This document shows, one piece after another, positions 61,500 through 64,000 of a DNA stretch of 64,000 bases. A model generated the notes under the pieces. The model did not search any database. It was given only the letters and a program-made list of their open reading frames with translations, and was not told the DNA's origin. Position 1 is the stretch's first letter. The number at the start of each line of letters is the position of its first letter. Made by a program: the position numbers and the translations under genes. The DNA comes from Argopecten irradians (lineage: Eukaryota; Mollusca; Bivalvia; Pectinida; Pectinidae), in NCBI RefSeq assembly GCF_041381155.1, contig NC_091147.1, positions 36,317,553 through 36,381,552 on the forward strand. The letters run 5' to 3'.

Positions 61500-63480
61500 A
61501 ATAAAAGACGGTGATATGGCCACATAATGTGAGGTTTGTGACTTATGGAATTGTTAAGATGCACGAATATAAAGCCCATAAGGAATGTACGAACTCCTCT
61601 AATCGGCTGAGACGGATAGAAAAAACCTGGATCTGCCGTGTGTGTAAAATAATATGTTCATGGTTTTTTTTTCAAAAAGAAAAAGAAAAGAACTACAACC
61701 GATAACGTAGAAACAGAGGACAAACTACATGTAGTAGAGGGGGAATGGAGAAAGTAGAAAAAAAATACCTATCTATACAAATAACGTTATAAAGATAAAG
61801 ACCAACAAATACTGTTTGATAGCATTCCAGAAAAAAATGGAACTGGCTGATAAGTGCCGACATCGTGAATTTAAAGAAGAAAGATGTGAAAGACATCATT
61901 GTAACAAGATAATATACCTCTGAACAGGGGACTACCTAAAACATCGCATCCACTCAATGCAATAACATCAGACAAAAAGCAAAAATGAAGGAATGCTAGT
62001 ATCACTCAACGTATGGAGCAAACCACGAACGTCTAAACGTAGTGCACTCCGTGTGCACAAGGGTGTAACCTTTAGTCTACTGCCAACTGTAGCTAGCTGC
62101 TAGTACTCGAAAAACGCTATGTAGAAACATCCAGTCGAGTGGAGATTGCAACACCCGCAGTTAATGTTCATGAGAATCCATAAATCAACAACGCCTTGCC
62201 TGCGTAATACTCATTGGTGTCATCTTGAAAGGGACAAATCGATCTGGGAAAAGTGACCATCATTATCCAGACTTCCCAAATAAAAACATTAGGACATGAC
62301 TTTTTATCAACACCAGAAAAACATTCAATTTAGTAAATACAAGTAAAGGTAACTTAGTGATATCTAATATCGTATATGCATGTACATGTACCAACAAAGG
62401 AAGTTAGCTTACTGAACAAACGCCGAGAATTTGAAATAATCATCAAATAGGGAAATCCATCAATAGTGTGAAGCTTTAACCGAAACATTGCAAAAACAAA
62501 CCGGGTTATCGGATAAGTACTTGATAAGTACTGATATCGGGAATTTAAAGGCGAAAAATTTAAAAGACATCATTGTAGCCAGAAATTGTTGCCCTGAACA
62601 GAGAGGGGGAAAACAAGAAAGTAAGGGACGAACTAGCGAGGATTGCACTACCGAAACAATCGAGGCGAGTTCAAAATATAAGGTTATGATATATTTATTA
62701 ACAGTCTCTCTGAAGAAAAAGGTGTTATCATCTGCAACAAAAATGAACTGCTTGGAGAATAAGAAGAGGATTTTATAAAGAAGGGTTTTGATGAAATGCT
62801 ATGGAGCATCATAAAAGTAAGCTGCAGAGAATTTCCTTGACGAAGGTTATGTAGCCGGATTCCATAGTTCCATTTGGAACAATTATGCCAAGTTATAAAA
62901 GTAAAAGGATAATCCTTTTTGATTGGGTTTATGTATGGTCCATCGAATCAACGTTGACAATTCAATATCGTTTATAAAGGAAGCTACTGAAAAAAATTCA
63001 CATCTGCTTGTGCTAGGAGATTTCACTTACAAAGGTATAGATTGGCAGACAGAATCAACGTCAAAAGGTATTAAACGAACAATCAACAACCCCAAAACTA
63101 ATCTGAGATAAAATGTTCACTGTGTGTGTAATGATATCGGTAGAGTACTTTCTAGTGTGCAGCCCATCTATCCCGTAAAAGTATACTGAGAACGAACATA
63201 TCGTCCCCAATCTCATATTTTGAATATGAAGCAGAAGAAATATTATAGAATCTGGTTTGCCTCAGCCAAAGCAAATAATCCTGAGTGTTCCTCACAGTAC
63301 TATCGAACGCTCAATTCAAATGCTACACGTGAAGCATTGTAAAGAAAATAACAAGAGGGAGAAAACTGAAGAAAAAACATATGGAAAAGAGGAAAGAAAA
63401 CAGAATGACTTTTATAGTGGCCGATGGCAGCAGGTGCCATGCTTACACTCTATATGCAGGACAATAACCTCATTTTCGAG
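61500..63480 (+). mobile_element. Decayed non-LTR retrotransposon (LINE) remnant
   Basis: About 61565-61650 encodes HKECTNSSNRL..KTWICRVC, a PHD-finger-like segment of the kind found in some LINE proteins. About 62870-62945 reads CQVIKVKG-stop-SFLIGFMYGP, and 62990-63050 reads HLLVLGDFTYKGIDW, the endonuclease-domain motif L-x-(L/M)-G-D-F-N-x-x-x-I-D-W with Asn replaced by Thr. Frames shift and stops intervene, so it is not functional. A Cys/His-rich stretch near 61845-61910 is repeated, diverged, near 62510-62580. No reverse transcriptase part is seen. Confidence 0.6.
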
Positions 63481-64000
63481 ATAAAGTTGTGATGTGAAGT
63501 TATATATAGTGCATCAGTAACATAAGACAAAAGGTAAGTTGTAGAAATATGTACTCTTTTATTTCTCCTTTTGACAGTTCGGAAGACAAAAATGATTTTT
63601 CTTTCTCTAACATCTTTCACACATACAGTAAATGTGGATATTTCGGCGTGTTGATATTTTCACTTATTTAGTTTCAAACTATTTGCGGCGAGCCAATTTC
63701 TGGGCATCCTCGATACTCCAGAGGGTGGATGTGACGACAGTGATAGTAACCCCTGGAATACCGATGATACTTTATAGCTGTTCATCTGATATAGTGAGAT
63801 GATAGTGAGATTTAAAAACAAGGACACAAGCGAAAATTTCAACTCGCTAATAATTTCACATTTGCAGTACTTTCTTCAGTCGGTCATATCCTCAACACTC
63901 TCTCACATACACAGTTTACTCAAGCTACACTAAAATTCTCTGTAAAATCTCTCAGCAGTCACAGATTATTCAGAAACTTTCTCACACGTACTTACTCACA
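63481..64000. other. Right edge, no gene seen
   Basis: Holds a short hairpin made of the two ends of the CATCCTC element (about 63707-63772: CATCCTCGATACTCCAGAGG ... AGTAACCCCTGGAATACCGATG) and TTCGCGAA-like fragments. No coding signal. Confidence 0.55.

Overview
The window is intron-rich, AT-rich animal nuclear DNA. It has long introns, GT-AG junctions, tRNA-derived SINEs, many short inverted-repeat elements and several minisatellites. A molluscan, probably bivalve, source fits best. The protein families are animal ones, and several dispersed repeats have the look of those common in bivalve genomes: elements ending CATCCTC..GAGGATG, a GACGGACG tail followed by an AGCTCAC/GTGAGCT hairpin and A-run, and TTCGCGAA-rich blocks. 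That taxonomic call rests on memory of repeat styles, not on a search.

Three complete protein-coding genes can be assembled by hand, each with matching splice phases from start to stop. (1) 2125-25350, plus strand, 13 exons: an ionotropic glutamate receptor of the IR/delta-like kind (849 codons) with signal peptide, amino-terminal domain, split ligand-binding domain, M1, pore loop, M3 and M4. (2) 30175-42717, minus strand, 5 coding exons and a probable 5' non-coding exon ending at 43045: a 12-helix monocarboxylate-transporter-like (SLC16/MFS) protein of 433 codons. (3) 52520-60234, minus strand, 8 exons: a secreted pancreatic-lipase-family triacylglycerol lipase of 475 codons with full Ser-Asp-His triad, lid loop and C-terminal PLAT domain, and a TATA box. 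The three genes are unrelated in function and are simply neighbours.

The rest is mostly mobile or repetitive DNA. Receptor intron 1 holds a 3.1-kb giant imperfect palindrome (about 3.79-6.90 kb) and a nested repeat with two long G runs. Later receptor introns hold a hairpin element, a tRNA-type SINE, a terminal-inverted-repeat element and a GAT microsatellite with a 144-bp internal duplication. Transporter intron 1 holds a segmental duplication in which a TTAA-target inverted-repeat element is present in one copy and absent from the other, so the empty site can be read directly. The 43-52.5 kb intergenic stretch holds a higher-order 161-bp satellite interrupted by a 319-bp element with a 9-bp target duplication, a near-perfect 66-bp-arm hairpin, and a 140-155-bp tandem array. 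The lipase introns carry two minisatellites (17 bp and 31 bp) and, in intron 1, nested TTAA-type elements. A decayed non-LTR retrotransposon lies at 61.5-63.5 kb.

No rRNA, complete tRNA, CRISPR or bacterial-type feature is seen. No clearly new molecular system was found. The most unusual structures are the giant palindrome, the hairpin elements, and the tandem duplication that copies the 3' end and splice donor of a receptor exon.
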